Shown here in pieces: positions 9,524-19,370 of a stretch of DNA of 64,000 nt (positions are counted from its first letter, which is position 1; every line of letters starts with the position of its first letter). The position numbers and the translations under genes are program-made. This DNA is from Symmachiella dynata. GTDB lineage: Bacteria; Planctomycetota; Planctomycetia; Planctomycetales; Planctomycetaceae. Where the stretch lies: NCBI RefSeq assembly GCF_007747995.1, contig NZ_CP036276.1, positions 3,587,001-3,651,000 on the forward strand, written 5' to 3'. A model generated the notes under the pieces. The model did not search any database. It had not been told where the DNA came from and saw only the letters and a program-made list of their open reading frames with translations.

Positions 9524-10273
9524 CTAGGTTTGAATGCCACGGGGAAGAGAGAAGCCAATTTTCGCTCCGGCTCCCTTTTCACTTTCTAAGGTCATGTTTC
9601 CGAAGTGCTGCTCGATAATGGAACGGCAAAGCCCCAGCCCGATCCCCATTCCATTGGACTTGGTCGTGTAAAACGGTTCGAAGACCAACAATTGAATTTC
9701 GGCAGGAATTCCCACTCCGGTATCGGTAATCGTGACATGCAGGAATTCATCGCCATTGGTCGCCGTTTCCACGCACAGTTTTCGCTCGCCGCGGTGACCA
9801 GCCATCGATTCAATGGCGTTGAGCAACAAGTTCATAATGACCTGTGAAATCAACGTACGGTCAGCCACGACCATTGGCGAAGCGGCCTGCAATTGCAGAC
9901 TGATTTCAACCCCTTCGTCTTCTGCCTGATTCCGCACGAAATCCACACCCATGGTGAGCATTTCGTGCAGGTCGAGAATTTCGAATTCGGGGGCTTGTTT
10001 TTTGCTGAAATTTCGGGCGCGGCGCGTAATGTCGTTTGCCTGCATCGCAGTTTCAGCGATTTGCCTCATGAGCGAAATAAGTTCATCGGTCGTGATCCGG
10101 TCGTTTTCCAATCGATGCACACAGCCGTTGGCATAATTGGCGATGACGGTTAGCCGTTGTTGGATTTCGTGGGCCAAGCCTGCTGCTAATTCACCCATTG
10201 CCGACAAGCGGTGCGCATGTTCCAAATCATCAGGCACGGTCGAGCAGTCTGTTTTTGGGGCGGCAGCCAACAT
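9524..10273 (-). CDS. Soluble sensor histidine kinase
   Basis: A 249-residue two-component kinase with dimerisation/phosphoacceptor and ATPase domains but no transmembrane segment or PAS/GAF input domain. The H box is 'MGELAAGLAHEIQQRL', with phospho-accepting H35. The N box is 'NLLLNAIESM' (N152). The G1 box is 'DTGVGIP' (D184), followed by 'FEPFYTTKSNGMGIGLGL'. The usual proline after the H-box histidine is arginine here. The start is firm: GGAGG lies 7 nt before the ATG at 10273. No response regulator adjoins it, so the partner is encoded elsewhere. Only about 25 residues precede the H box, so sensing probably relies on another protein. Confidence 0.9.
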   Translation of the reverse strand: MLAAAPKTDCSTVPDDLEHAHRLSAMGELAAGLAHEIQQRLTVIANYANGCVHRLENDRITTDELISLMRQIAETAMQANDITRRARNFSKKQAPEFEILDLHEMLTMGVDFVRNQAEDEGVEISLQLQAASPMVVADRTLISQVIMNLLLNAIESMAGHRGERKLCVETATNGDEFLHVTITDTGVGIPAEIQLLVFEPFYTTKSNGMGIGLGLCRSIIEQHFGNMTLESEKGAGAKIGFSLPRGIQT

Positions 10274-10619
10274 AATTTGCCTCCATCTGGCAATGCAGTT
10301 TTGGCGGGGAAGAATGGGAGGGTCAATTTTTTGGGGCAGGGGCTTAGGGGAAAACCAGTAGATTGTTGAGCCCTGCTATATAACTAGACGTAGCGCCGGC
10401 CAATTCTGTACGGGAATTCCCTGCAATTTGCAGAAATTATGAGCCCGTCCAAACGGAAAGGCTCTTAAGTCCTTGTTGTTTAAGGCTTTAAGAGTCTTGT
10501 TTTGTTTTCTCAAAATCGCGGACGAATGGGGGTGGGCACCCCTTTTTCGGTTTTTTCGTTCGCGATAGGAAAAACAGCGGTTGCGGCGATAACCTCTTCT
10601 CAGGAAATCATTTGCGGTT
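10274..10619. other. Intergenic region between kinase and rRNA methyltransferase genes
   Basis: About 345 bp with no gene. It contains an inverted repeat around 10466-10500 (ctcttaa...ttaagag), followed by a T-rich tract. This could be a weak terminator for the methyltransferase gene's neighbourhood or a regulatory hairpin. Confidence 0.35.
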
Positions 10620-11372
10620 TTAGCTCAACGAGGCAATCAGAATGCCGGTTGCAACAGACACGTTGAGCGAAGTGACGCGGCCGCGGGGGGTGAGGCGGCA
10701 GACGGCGTCGCAGTTTTCCAGCGTTCGTCGTCGCAGCCCCTTTTCTTCATTACCGACGACCAATAACCAGTGGCGGTCCCGGTCAACCTCAGCCAAGTCG
10801 GTTTCGGCGTGTTCCGAAGTCCCCAGCACCCACAATCCCGCGGACTTTGCTGTCTCTAAGGTGCGGCTCAGGTTGGTTTCCAAGGCGAACGGGACATCGT
10901 CCAATCCACCGGATGCGACATCGTAGACGGTGGAATTCAAGGGAGCCGAGCGGTCTTTGGTGACGATGATGCCTTGCACGCCAAAAAATGCCGCTGAGCG
11001 GAAAATCGCCCCGACGTTGTGCGGGTCCTGCAGGCAATCCAGCGCCAGCCACACACCGTAAGGTTCGCCTTCTTTCCAGGTTTTGGCCTTTCTAAATAGA
11101 TTCTTGACCTCGACCGACTGGCGTGGCTGGACAACCACTTCGCCGGCACCGGTGCGTCCCCCTTCTTTGGCAGCGCCAGCTTTCGGCCGCCGACGAGACT
11201 CCCGGCGTTCGGCACCATAAATGACAGGAATTCGATGTTCTTCAGCGATTTGCACAACATCGGCCCAGGCTCCCGATGGGCGTTCGGTCGTGATCCGGAC
11301 TTCACTGACATCCTTGGGGCGTGTTTCCAGCGCCGCTAGAACACTATGGGGGTTTCGCAGATGCAAAGGCAC
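10620..11372 (-). CDS. rlmB: SpoU/TrmH-family rRNA 2'-O-methyltransferase (RlmB-like)
   Basis: A 250-residue SPOUT methyltransferase. An N-terminal substrate-binding domain starts 'LRNPHSVLAALETRP' (about 5-75), followed by a basic linker rich in Arg/Lys/Gly. The catalytic domain has the three SpoU motifs: 'DPHNVGAIFRSAAFFGVQGI', 'LLVVGNEEKGLRR' and 'LTPRGRVTSLNVSVATGI'. It should transfer a methyl group from S-adenosylmethionine to a ribose 2'-OH. By resemblance the target is 23S rRNA G2251, but a tRNA or other rRNA target cannot be excluded. The start is a GTG at 11372. No in-frame ATG lies upstream before the frame loses family resemblance. Confidence 0.85.
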   Translation of the reverse strand: MPLHLRNPHSVLAALETRPKDVSEVRITTERPSGAWADVVQIAEEHRIPVIYGAERRESRRRPKAGAAKEGGRTGAGEVVVQPRQSVEVKNLFRKAKTWKEGEPYGVWLALDCLQDPHNVGAIFRSAAFFGVQGIIVTKDRSAPLNSTVYDVASGGLDDVPFALETNLSRTLETAKSAGLWVLGTSEHAETDLAEVDRDRHWLLVVGNEEKGLRRRTLENCDAVCRLTPRGRVTSLNVSVATGILIASLS

Positions 11373-11904
11373 GGTTTGTGTGGCAGCCTTGTGTTCGGAT
11401 ATCGTGGAAAACCGCGTCGAGACGTCGCGGGAGTGGCCGGATGTTAACGGATCTTCAACGCAATTTCATCTGCCGGTGACACATTAATCTGCTGGCAAGG
11501 GCATGCCGTCTCCAAGTCGTTGGGATGGAAGCTTTGACGGAATAAACGACTGGTTGTCTTGTTTTTGCTAAAGGTTCACGGCGATGACGCAATTATTTCG
11601 TTCTCAAAAGGCGTTTGGCAACAATGGCCAATTCGTGGAAGTCGTGTATCCGGTTGGAGTTGGGGTGTCTTGAAACGGGGGTCGCTCTTGACAGGGAAGG
11701 AGCCGTCGATTAGGCTAAATGTCACATCAAGCGATGTTGAAGTGTTCCCCACTCAACGAACGCGTCGATGTAAGAATTGTCCCACACCGGAAGGACAGTT
11801 TTTATTGGTTTGCCTCCCTTGCCGGTACCTACCGTTGAAACGAAATTCGTCCTCTTCCGAGGCGAACGATTCGACCTGAGAATTCTGCTAAAGGATCTCC
11901 ATCC
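11373..11904. other. Intergenic region upstream of orphan DUF1501 gene
   Basis: About 530 bp between divergent genes. The longest frame inside has no ribosome site or family resemblance, so I read the region as non-coding. It should hold promoters for both neighbours. Confidence 0.4.
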
Positions 11905-13254
11905 ATGCTCTCGTTCTACGGAAAGAAGCAGCGATACTGCGACGGCGTTTCTCGCCGGGAGTTTTTAAAGGTTGGCGGATTTGCCGCCGGCGCACTCGGT
12001 GGGTTCGGCCTACCGCAACTCTTGCAGGCCGAAGACGCTGCGGGAACCGGGTCGTCCCATAAATCGGTGATTCACATTTTCCTGGGTGGCGGACCTCCGC
12101 ACCAAGATATGTGGGAAATCAAAACCGATGCTCCGAAGGAAATTCGAGGCGAATTCAACCCCATTGATACCAACGTGCCGGGTATTCAAATTGGCGAGTG
12201 CTTCCCCAAAATCGCGGCCATGATGGACAAGATGGCTGTGATTCGTTCAGTCGTGGGCTGTTCGGGAGGGCATGATTCGTTCCAATGCTTCAGCGGTTGG
12301 AATCGGCGGTCGCTGGACTCCATCGGGGGACGTCCCAGCATTGGATCAGCAGTCGCCAAACTCAAAGGCACGGTCGAACCAGCCGTTCCAGCCTCGGTTG
12401 CACTGGCGGCAAAAACCAGACATGCGCCTTGGTCGTATCCGGGAGGCCCAGGTTTTCTGGGTGCCGGCTTCAGTCCGTTTCAGCCGGAAGGCGAGGGCAT
12501 GGCCGATTTGAAGTTGAACAACGTTTCACTCGATCGGTTGTCGGATCGCAAGAGCTTGCTGAAAGGGCTGGATGGCTTACGACGCGATGTCGATGCCTCG
12601 GGCATGATCAATGGCATGGACGCGTTCACGCAAGCCGCGTTTGGCGTGCTGACATCAAGCAAGCTGGTCGACGCGTTGGACATCAGCAAAGAAGACCCAA
12701 AAATTCGCGCACGCTATGGCGATGGAAAACCCTACAAATATCAATACGACGGTGCCCCGACTTGCAACGACCATCTGCTAATCGCCCGTCGATTGGTGGA
12801 GGTGGGCGTGCGTTCGGTCACACTCTCTTATGGCCGCTGGGACAGCCATGGTGCCAACTTTGACCTCGTGCGGCATCACGGCACGCGTTTGGATCAAGGT
12901 GTCGCAGCCCTGGTGCAGGACCTGGACGAGCGGGGTATCTTGGATGACGTCACCGTGATCGTGTGGGGTGAATTCGGTCGCACGCCGCGGATCAACCCGG
13001 GAGCCGGACGCGATCACTGGCCACGCGTCAGTTGTGCATTGCTGGCTGGCGGAGGAATGCAAACCGGACAAGCCATTGGTGCAACGAACCGACTGGGAGA
13101 ATACGCTCAAGAACGTCCGGTCGACATGCAGGAGGTCGTCTCCACGATTTATCACAACCTGGGCATCAATCCGATGACCACCACGCTGCAAGATCCAACG
13201 GGACGCCCGCAGTTCCTGACCGACATTCGCGAACCGATTCGTGAATTGGTCTAA
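11905..13254 (+). CDS. DUF1501 family protein, Tat-exported
   Basis: A 449-residue protein with a textbook twin-arginine signal ([11 protein letters not shown]17-R18) followed by a Gly/Ala-rich hydrophobic core and a cleavage region ending 'LLQAEDA'. The DUF1501 core is recognised by '[17 protein letters not shown]', '[17 protein letters not shown]', 'WDSHGANF', and near the end '[14 protein letters not shown]' and 'GRDHWP'. Unlike the two paired copies in this window, no PSD1 gene adjoins it. It is monocistronic, ended by a strong terminator at 13285. Function is unknown. The sulfatase-like fold and conserved His/Asp motifs suggest a metal-dependent hydrolase ancestry. Confidence 0.92.
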   Translation: MLSFYGKKQRYCDGVSRREFLKVGGFAAGALGGFGLPQLLQAEDAAGTGSSHKSVIHIFLGGGPPHQDMWEIKTDAPKEIRGEFNPIDTNVPGIQIGECFPKIAAMMDKMAVIRSVVGCSGGHDSFQCFSGWNRRSLDSIGGRPSIGSAVAKLKGTVEPAVPASVALAAKTRHAPWSYPGGPGFLGAGFSPFQPEGEGMADLKLNNVSLDRLSDRKSLLKGLDGLRRDVDASGMINGMDAFTQAAFGVLTSSKLVDALDISKEDPKIRARYGDGKPYKYQYDGAPTCNDHLLIARRLVEVGVRSVTLSYGRWDSHGANFDLVRHHGTRLDQGVAALVQDLDERGILDDVTVIVWGEFGRTPRINPGAGRDHWPRVSCALLAGGGMQTGQAIGATNRLGEYAQERPVDMQEVVSTIYHNLGINPMTTTLQDPTGRPQFLTDIREPIRELV

Positions 13255-13284
13255 AGCAGCGTCCCTGAGACCGTGAATTCAATT

Positions 13285-13320
13285 CACCCGCCCCGGAGCG
13301 ATTCGGCGGCGGGTGTTTTT
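13285..13320 (+). terminator. Rho-independent terminator after DUF1501
   Basis: An 8-bp GC-rich stem, cacccgcc (13285-13292) with ggcgggtg (13308-13315), encloses a 15-nt loop and is followed at once by five T residues. Confidence 0.88.
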
Positions 13321-13322
13321 GG

Positions 13323-13769
13323 TTAATCGCCGGCTCCAACTTCCATGGTGTAGGCCATTTGGATGATGCGCGTTTCGTGCCGCTGATGGGCAGTGAGCAT
13401 GGTCATCCATTGCCGCAATTCCTGGCGAAGACGTTCGGCGATTTCGTCGAGGTCGCGCCGCTGCTGGATCTGATTTCTAAACAGATACAATTCGTCGAAC
13501 AGCTCTTCACGCTGTTCGTGCAGGGCATCGACTTGCCGCGACCAATTGGGGAATTCTTCCAGCACTTCTCCCAGGTATTCGCTGCCGTCATCATTCATGT
13601 CACTGGGAAGTGTATCCAACAAGGCGTTGAGCACCGCAAGCAGCCAGCGACGCGTGTCGCGATTCGGCGGTTCCTCCAGTAGATCGCGCAGGTCGCCCAG
13701 AAGAATATACTCCAAAGCCATATTCTCGCGGTTCGAGCGATTTGTGCTGTGATCAAACGAATGTGACAT
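13323..13769 (-). CDS. Hypothetical protein, helical, HHE-like C-terminus
   Basis: A predicted soluble, acidic, largely helical protein of 148 residues that I do not recognise. The frame could extend to 13865, but the ATG at 13769 has GGAGG 7 nt upstream and is chosen. The C-terminal half is rich in Arg/Glu/Gln heptads (two runs around 'EQREELFDELYLFRNQIQQR' and 'RLRQELRQWMTMLTAHQRHE'), suggesting a coiled coil or a small helical bundle. The paired histidines near the end are vaguely like hemerythrin-type HHE domains, but the full metal ligand set is not visible. It converges on the DUF1501 gene with only 68 bp between stop codons. Confidence 0.7.
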   Translation of the reverse strand: MSHSFDHSTNRSNRENMALEYILLGDLRDLLEEPPNRDTRRWLLAVLNALLDTLPSDMNDDGSEYLGEVLEEFPNWSRQVDALHEQREELFDELYLFRNQIQQRRDLDEIAERLRQELRQWMTMLTAHQRHETRIIQMAYTMEVGAGD

Positions 13770-14536
13770 AAGCTGTCCTCCATTGCTCCGATTTTCCACG
13801 ATCGGCAACCTGGTCGACTTGGTCGTGATCGCTTGACGAATTAAACCGCCCCACCGCATGTGCAATCGGTAAGGACAATTAACAACCGTTGCCCATGACG
13901 AAGTTCGTCAAGGGCATACGTTCATAGCGGGGCCGTCATGATGTGCGAACTACAGTGTTCTCGCCGGACGACAACTTCGGTCACACGATAACGCGTGCCG
14001 ATGCGTTTGCCGCTACGAGTCCGTTTGCGTGAAATGCGAATCTAGAGGTGTGGGGCTTGGGTAGAGAATGAACTCATTTCCCAAATCTAACGGATAGGAT
14101 AAGCCCCTCGGATTCGACTGTCAAATTTTTTTCTGCGTTTGTCTCTTTAGTCTACGAAAGATAGATGGGATTTTAGCAGTTTCGCGACTGTGAAAATCCT
14201 CAGACGGGATGGTTGTCACACCGGACTGCGGTTATTCTGTTGAAAGGTATCCGGGGACGCGAACACTGCCGCGGGAACGCGATTCAATCGCTTGGATGTT
14301 TGGCGGATTTGCGTGTCGCGAACTGTGTTTGAGTTGTCGTAAGCGAAATTGGTTTTGTAATTCCTATCCGTATTCGGCGTTCGCAATTTTTTAAACCTAG
14401 CTGTGATTGTTTCGTGCCCGTGAATTGATTTCCAAGGGCGATTCGGAACGCACCGCAGGGTTTGAAAAAACGGCGGCGAACACGGACGTCGCAACACGCT
14501 TGCGACGATCGCGATCCACTGGGGAAGGAATGTCAA
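13770..14536. other. Intergenic region upstream of the redoxin-copper protein gene
   Basis: Roughly 770 bp between divergent genes with no supported coding sequence. Several short frames occur, but none has a ribosome site or family match. The region is long enough to contain a regulatory leader, though I see no recognisable riboswitch or operator. Confidence 0.4.
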
Positions 14537-16327
14537 ATGCTGCTCAATCGTTTCGTCGTGGGACTTTTATTATCCGCCGTATCCGTTGGTCTGCTCGGAC
14601 GCGATGTCGCCGCGAAGGAGAACAGCGTCAAGATCGGCCAACAGATCGAAGCCTTGACCTTTAAGGACATTCGCTTTTTGCCGCGCACGCTTGACGATTT
14701 CGGCGACAAGCAGGCGGTGGTCATCATTTGTGCCAATACCACCTGCCCGCTGGTGAAGCGGTATCTTCCCACGATCAAACGGTTGGAAGAAAAATATCGT
14801 GACGATGGTGTGCAGTTTGTGTTGTTGAATGTCGCAGCGAGCGATTCGTTATTGGAAATGGCGGAGTTCGCTGTGCAATACGGAATCGACTTTCCCGCAG
14901 TCAAAGATGCCGACGGTTCCTGCGTCGCAGCATTGGGTATGACGCGGACCCCGGAGGTCGCGGTCTTAGATGGCCAGCATCGTTTGCAATACCGGGGCCG
15001 AATCAATGACCAATATCGCATCGGCGGCGCACTGCCGAAAGCGACACACGAATACCTTGCCGATGCGATTGACGCGGTTCTCAAGGACGAACCAGTCGCT
15101 GTGCCGCAAACGCCGGTCGATGGTTGCTTGATCACGTCGCCAACACCGGTGGAGCCCAACGAAGCGATTACTTTTACCAAGCACATTGAGCCGATCATCC
15201 GCAAACATTGTGTGGAGTGCCATCGCCCGGGAACGGAGGCTCCGTTTGGCTTGACCACCTACGATGAGGTCGCCGGTCAAGGCGAGATGATTGCCGAAGT
15301 CGTCGCCGACGGGCGGATGCCGCCACGGTTTGCCGGGCATCAATTTAAGGAATTCTACAATTTAAGGGAGATGACCTCCCAGGAACGGGAAAAAATCGAG
15401 CAGTGGGTTGCGGCCGAAATGCCGCGGGGGACCTACGATGGCATTCAGCCTCCGGCAGCTGTCGAACCGGTTTCCGAAGGTTGGGTGATCGGTGAACCGG
15501 ATTTGGTGCTGACGATGGTAGAGACGCATCAACTGCCGGCCGACGGATACATTGATTACAAATATGTCACCTTGCCGCATGTGTTCACTGATGACACCTG
15601 GGTGCAGGCGATTCAGATTCTGCCGGACAATCCCAGCGTCGTGCACCATTGCAACATTCTCTCGATTCCTGTCGGTGGCAATTGGCGCAATGCGGCATTC
15701 ATTACCGGTAAGGTTCCCGGTTCGGGACCGCTGACGCTCGCCAACGGTGTCGCCCAGCGAATTCCGGCCCATAGCGTCTTGGCGATGCAAATCCATTACA
15801 CCTCCACCGGGCAACCGGAAGAGAGCAAAATCTCCGTCGGTTTTCGTTTCGCGCGAGGGAAAGTGAAAAAAGAGCTGCGGCACATTTTGCTGAAAAATAA
15901 TCGCTTCGAAATTCCCCCCGGCGATGGCAATCACCCAGTGACTTCCTCACAGACTTTGGAGGAAGCGACGCACGGGTTCGGGTTGTTTACGCACATGCAT
16001 CTCCGCGGCAAGGATATGACCTATCTGGCGCATTATCCGGACGGGAAAACCGAGACGCTGTTGATCATTCCCAACTACAGCTTTGACTGGCAGATGGGCT
16101 ATCGCTGGAAGCCGCACACAAAATTATTCCCCGCCGGGACACGATTTGAGGTCGTCGCGCATTTCGATAATTCGACGTTCAATCCATTCAATCCCGACCC
16201 CAAAGATACCGTGCGCGAGGGACAACAGACCTTTCACGAGATGATGTACGGGTTTTATTTCTATACGCATGCCAATGAAGACCTGAATATGGAGGTCGAC
16301 CTCAAGACTGGGCATGCGGTGAAATAA
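14537..16327 (+). CDS. Redoxin–cytochrome c–copper monooxygenase-like fusion protein
   Basis: A secreted protein of about 596 residues with three modules. After a signal peptide (about 1-26) comes an AhpC/TSA-type thioredoxin fold (about 30-190) with C65 and C70 in 'CANTTCPLVKRY'. Next is a planctomycete cytochrome c motif, CVECH (C225, C228, H229). The C-terminal half resembles the copper type II ascorbate-dependent monooxygenase fold: a di-histidine in 'VVHHCN' (near 370), 'QIHYTSTG', and 'THMHLRGKDM' (near 485). The start at 14537 is chosen because GAAGGA precedes it and the signal peptide begins there; the frame itself opens at 14462. A DUF1501 gene follows 75 bp later on the same strand, so they probably form an operon. 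The combination suggests envelope redox chemistry with heme and copper; the substrate is unknown. Confidence 0.87.
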   Translation: MLLNRFVVGLLLSAVSVGLLGRDVAAKENSVKIGQQIEALTFKDIRFLPRTLDDFGDKQAVVIICANTTCPLVKRYLPTIKRLEEKYRDDGVQFVLLNVAASDSLLEMAEFAVQYGIDFPAVKDADGSCVAALGMTRTPEVAVLDGQHRLQYRGRINDQYRIGGALPKATHEYLADAIDAVLKDEPVAVPQTPVDGCLITSPTPVEPNEAITFTKHIEPIIRKHCVECHRPGTEAPFGLTTYDEVAGQGEMIAEVVADGRMPPRFAGHQFKEFYNLREMTSQEREKIEQWVAAEMPRGTYDGIQPPAAVEPVSEGWVIGEPDLVLTMVETHQLPADGYIDYKYVTLPHVFTDDTWVQAIQILPDNPSVVHHCNILSIPVGGNWRNAAFITGKVPGSGPLTLANGVAQRIPAHSVLAMQIHYTSTGQPEESKISVGFRFARGKVKKELRHILLKNNRFEIPPGDGNHPVTSSQTLEEATHGFGLFTHMHLRGKDMTYLAHYPDGKTETLLIIPNYSFDWQMGYRWKPHTKLFPAGTRFEVVAHFDNSTFNPFNPDPKDTVREGQQTFHEMMYGFYFYTHANEDLNMEVDLKTGHAVK

Positions 16328-16402
16328 GTGACATGTGGTCATCATCTTAAAAAGTCCGTTGCGAACCCTAAGTTTACGTGACATTAGATTGGAGTCTCGG
16401 CC

Positions 16403-17746
16403 ATGAGGACGTATCGCTCACAGCCGCACGTGAACCGTCGCCAACTGATGCAACTCGGCGCGGTGGGGGGATTTGGCCTGACGTTGCCAAGGTTATTGGC
16501 GGCCGAGAATGTCACAGGCGCAGCGACGTCAACGGCGAAGATCAAGTCCTGCATTTTGATCTTCTATTATGGCGGTCCCAGCCATATTGATACGTTCGAC
16601 CCCAAGCCCAAGGCGAGTGCCAATGTGCGGGGGGAATTTGCGACGATCGCTACCTCCGCACCGGGAGTATTCGTCGGCGAACATAATCGGCAAACCGCCC
16701 GCGTGATGGATCGTGTCGCCGTGGTGCGGAGCATGCAGCATCCGATGCGAAACCACAATTCGGCCGCCGCCGAAGCGTTGTGCGGGCGGACACCGGGGAA
16801 CGGCGATTTGGAATTGTTGGCTGACGACGCGCTGAGTTTTCCGTGTTACGGCGCCTCGCTCAGTTATTTGTGGCGGGACCAACAACTAGAACTGCCGGCG
16901 GTCGCCCTGCCCCACTTAATGTACAACGTCGTGCCGCTGCCGGGGCAGACCGCCGGGTTTCTCGGCTCAGCGTATCAGCCGTTTCAAATTGACAAAGATC
17001 CCAATCAGCCCGATTTCAATGTCGAGACGCTGAATCTGCCCGGCGATGTGACCAGTACACGGCTGGCACAGCGACGGCAGTTGATGCAGGGAATCGACGT
17101 GAAAGCCTCCGCGTCGAAACTGGCCACCTACTACGAAACGGCGTTTTCGTTACTCGGTTCCGAAACGGTGCGCCGCAGCCTGCGGATTGCCGAAGAGCCT
17201 GCGTCGTTGCGCGAAAAATATGGCCGCAACAAATTCGGGCAAAGTCTGCTCTTAGCGCGGCGGTTGGTCGAAGGGGGCGTGCGGTTCATCACGGTGTATG
17301 ACGGTATCCACAATGGCCAGACCGCCAACTGGGACAGCCACAGCGACAACTTCGCCCGGCATCGGGATGTGCTGATTCCTCCCACCGATCAAGGTTATGC
17401 GGCGCTGATCGAGGATCTCCAACAGCGTGGTCTGCTCGACGAAACCTTGGTGATCGCCCTGGGCGAATTCGGCCGCACACCGCGCATCAATGGCAATGGT
17501 GGCCGCGACCACTGGCCCGATTGTTTCCACGTTCTACTGGCCGGCGGCGGCATCCGCGGCGGCGCGGTCTACGGCAGCAGCGACAACATCGGCGCATACC
17601 CCGAAACCAACCCCGTCACGCCGGGCGACCTGGCAGCCACGCTATTTACGCGTTTCGGCATCGACCCCAAGCACGAAATCCACGACATCACCGGACGGCC
17701 GTATCCGTTGGCGAATGGGCGGGCGTTGGGGGAGTTGTTTGGGTGA
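16403..17746 (+). CDS. DUF1501 family protein, Tat-exported
   Basis: A 447-residue DUF1501 protein with a twin-arginine signal (NRRQLMQLGA, R12-R13) and a hydrophobic stretch. Family motifs: 'LIFYYGGPSHIDTFDPKP', 'VRSMQHPMRNHNSAAAEALC', 'ARRLVEGGVRFITVYDG', 'NWDSHSDNF', and '[20 protein letters not shown]'. It follows the redoxin-copper fusion gene by 75 bp, so the two are probably co-expressed. That differs from the usual PSD1 partner. Codon use and G+C look like the surroundings. Confidence 0.92.
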   Translation: MRTYRSQPHVNRRQLMQLGAVGGFGLTLPRLLAAENVTGAATSTAKIKSCILIFYYGGPSHIDTFDPKPKASANVRGEFATIATSAPGVFVGEHNRQTARVMDRVAVVRSMQHPMRNHNSAAAEALCGRTPGNGDLELLADDALSFPCYGASLSYLWRDQQLELPAVALPHLMYNVVPLPGQTAGFLGSAYQPFQIDKDPNQPDFNVETLNLPGDVTSTRLAQRRQLMQGIDVKASASKLATYYETAFSLLGSETVRRSLRIAEEPASLREKYGRNKFGQSLLLARRLVEGGVRFITVYDGIHNGQTANWDSHSDNFARHRDVLIPPTDQGYAALIEDLQQRGLLDETLVIALGEFGRTPRINGNGGRDHWPDCFHVLLAGGGIRGGAVYGSSDNIGAYPETNPVTPGDLAATLFTRFGIDPKHEIHDITGRPYPLANGRALGELFG

Positions 17747-17895
17747 TTCGGGGTGTGACGTGGGGGACGCCGTGCGGAGTGAATGAGAGGAGCGAACTCA
17801 TTAAGCCACGTACTACGCGGCATACACAATATCTGCCAAATTGAAATGACCAATGCAACCGACCCTACGTCTATTGCACAAATATCCGCCGATTA

Positions 17896-17920
17896 CGACG
17901 GCAAAGCCGTCGGTTTGGGA
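17896..17920. repeat. Dispersed palindrome, copy 1
   Basis: A perfect dyad cgacggc-aaa-gccgtcg followed by gtttggga. A nearly identical copy occurs at 20684-20709. On the minus strand it sits about 28 nt past the stop codon of the zinc-ribbon membrane protein gene, so it could act as a 3' hairpin. No T run follows it. Confidence 0.7.
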
Positions 17921-17947
17921 TTTGTTCAATGGCAAGGCCTGTTCCGG

Positions 17948-19246
17948 TTACTTGATCTCACGGACCGCGAGTTTTGCTTTGACGAGTGGAAAGACCGTGT
18001 GCTTATCGGCGCGGCTGTCGCGGATGACTTTGAGGGTGATGCGTTGGGCATTCAGGTCGATCTTCAGTGAGCCGGGCAGATAGCCTTGCTGTGTGAGAAA
18101 TTCATTCTCGATGGCAGCTTCGTCGGGCGGTGCGTCCTGGAAGACGTGGAGAATTTCGAACACGACTTCGCGCACTAAGTCTTCGTCGATCTGGTCGGCT
18201 GTCAACTGCACGCGGACTTGGTCCCGGGTGACGACACGGTTGAACGACTCGGGCAGGCGTAGGTAGTGGACGTGGATTTGGTCGATTTGCTCCACGCCGA
18301 CGATTTCCGCCGCTTCCCAACGCGTGCCGATGCGTTGAGCGACGACTCGCATGCCGGGTGTCAATTCTGCTTCCGGTTCCAGAGCGATCGTTCCCGGCGG
18401 TGGAGAATCATTTCCTTGCTGACGAGTCTTCGTCCGCACTGTTTTGGAATAATCCGGTTGCACACCAGCGGGTAAGTCTCTACGCGGTTTCGAGGCGGTT
18501 GCCGGGGGGACAACGACCGGCTGTCGCTCTTTGCGCGGATTCGGAGACCGGTCTTCGCTGCGCTCGCGCGGTGTATTATGCACGATCCTTGGAGCTTGAC
18601 GTTCCTCGCGCGGCGGTTGCTGCTGAAATCTGGGTGCCTGTCGCTGTTGTGCGCGCGGACGCTGGGCGACTTGGCCGCCGGGAGGGAAGACAATGAATTG
18701 CACGCTCAGCGAGACAAAGAACAGGGCAACAGCGGCGACGAGTCGCAGCAGAGGACGGGCGATCTTTCGCCAGTCGCTGATCAACATATAGATCACGTAG
18801 AAGGGGGTCAGAAAAAGACACAACAGGCCCATCGGGGCCCCGTCTTTGAATGCCACGATGAGCAGGCTGATTTGGCCCCAAAAATAGATTCCCAGCCCCG
18901 TAAAAGCAGCCAGGAGAATGTAGGATTTGCCAAACTTGGGCACCATCAGGGCCACGGGAAAAAACAGCACGAACACGCCGGCGATGATCATCAGCGGCAG
19001 CCAACCGGCCAACCCAATAGGCTGCGAGGACGTCTTCCGCGCAGCACCAGATTTCCCGCGCCGCCCTCGCCGGGAGGTTCCGTAATCATAGAGCGGCAGC
19101 GGTTCCTCATCCGGCAAGTCGGACCGTGAATCCAGCGGCACACGCATCGCCTCGCCACACGTTTTACAGCGGAGCGTCTTGCCAGCATATTTCTCAGCCA
19201 CCTGAAACGGGCTGAAACAATGGCCACACTCGACAGAGATCGACAT
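17948..19246 (-). CDS. Zinc-ribbon membrane protein, unknown function
   Basis: A protein of about 432 residues. The N-terminus is a zinc ribbon with paired cysteines C7/C10 and C27/C30 (spaced as in MJ0042/FmdB-like ribbons). A short linker leads to four predicted membrane segments in the middle third (for example 'LPLMIIAGVFVLFFPVALMV' and 'LLCLFLTPFYVIYMLISDW'). A long Pro/Gln/Arg-rich disordered linker follows, then a C-terminal domain (about 330-432) beginning 'GMRVVAQRIGTRWEAAEIVG'. The ATG at 19246 is preferred to the frame opening at 19318 because the ribbon starts right after it. Ribbon-plus-membrane proteins of this type are common in planctomycetes. I cannot assign a role. Confidence 0.75.
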   Translation of the reverse strand: MSISVECGHCFSPFQVAEKYAGKTLRCKTCGEAMRVPLDSRSDLPDEEPLPLYDYGTSRRGRRGKSGAARKTSSQPIGLAGWLPLMIIAGVFVLFFPVALMVPKFGKSYILLAAFTGLGIYFWGQISLLIVAFKDGAPMGLLCLFLTPFYVIYMLISDWRKIARPLLRLVAAVALFFVSLSVQFIVFPPGGQVAQRPRAQQRQAPRFQQQPPREERQAPRIVHNTPRERSEDRSPNPRKERQPVVVPPATASKPRRDLPAGVQPDYSKTVRTKTRQQGNDSPPPGTIALEPEAELTPGMRVVAQRIGTRWEAAEIVGVEQIDQIHVHYLRLPESFNRVVTRDQVRVQLTADQIDEDLVREVVFEILHVFQDAPPDEAAIENEFLTQQGYLPGSLKIDLNAQRITLKVIRDSRADKHTVFPLVKAKLAVREIK

Positions 19247-19370
19247 CAGGTGGGCTTTCGGGGTTGGATTGGGGATTGGGCAGCTTGGATGTGACGATAG
19301 AGATGCTGATTGTATCAATTCGTGTTGGGAGCGTTCAAATGTATGGTGGGGGCACCTAGCAGTAGTTCGA

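Noticed and set aside
11559-11879. Possible small gene upstream of the orphan DUF1501 gene
   Set aside because: No ribosome site, no family resemblance, and a composition like non-coding sequence.
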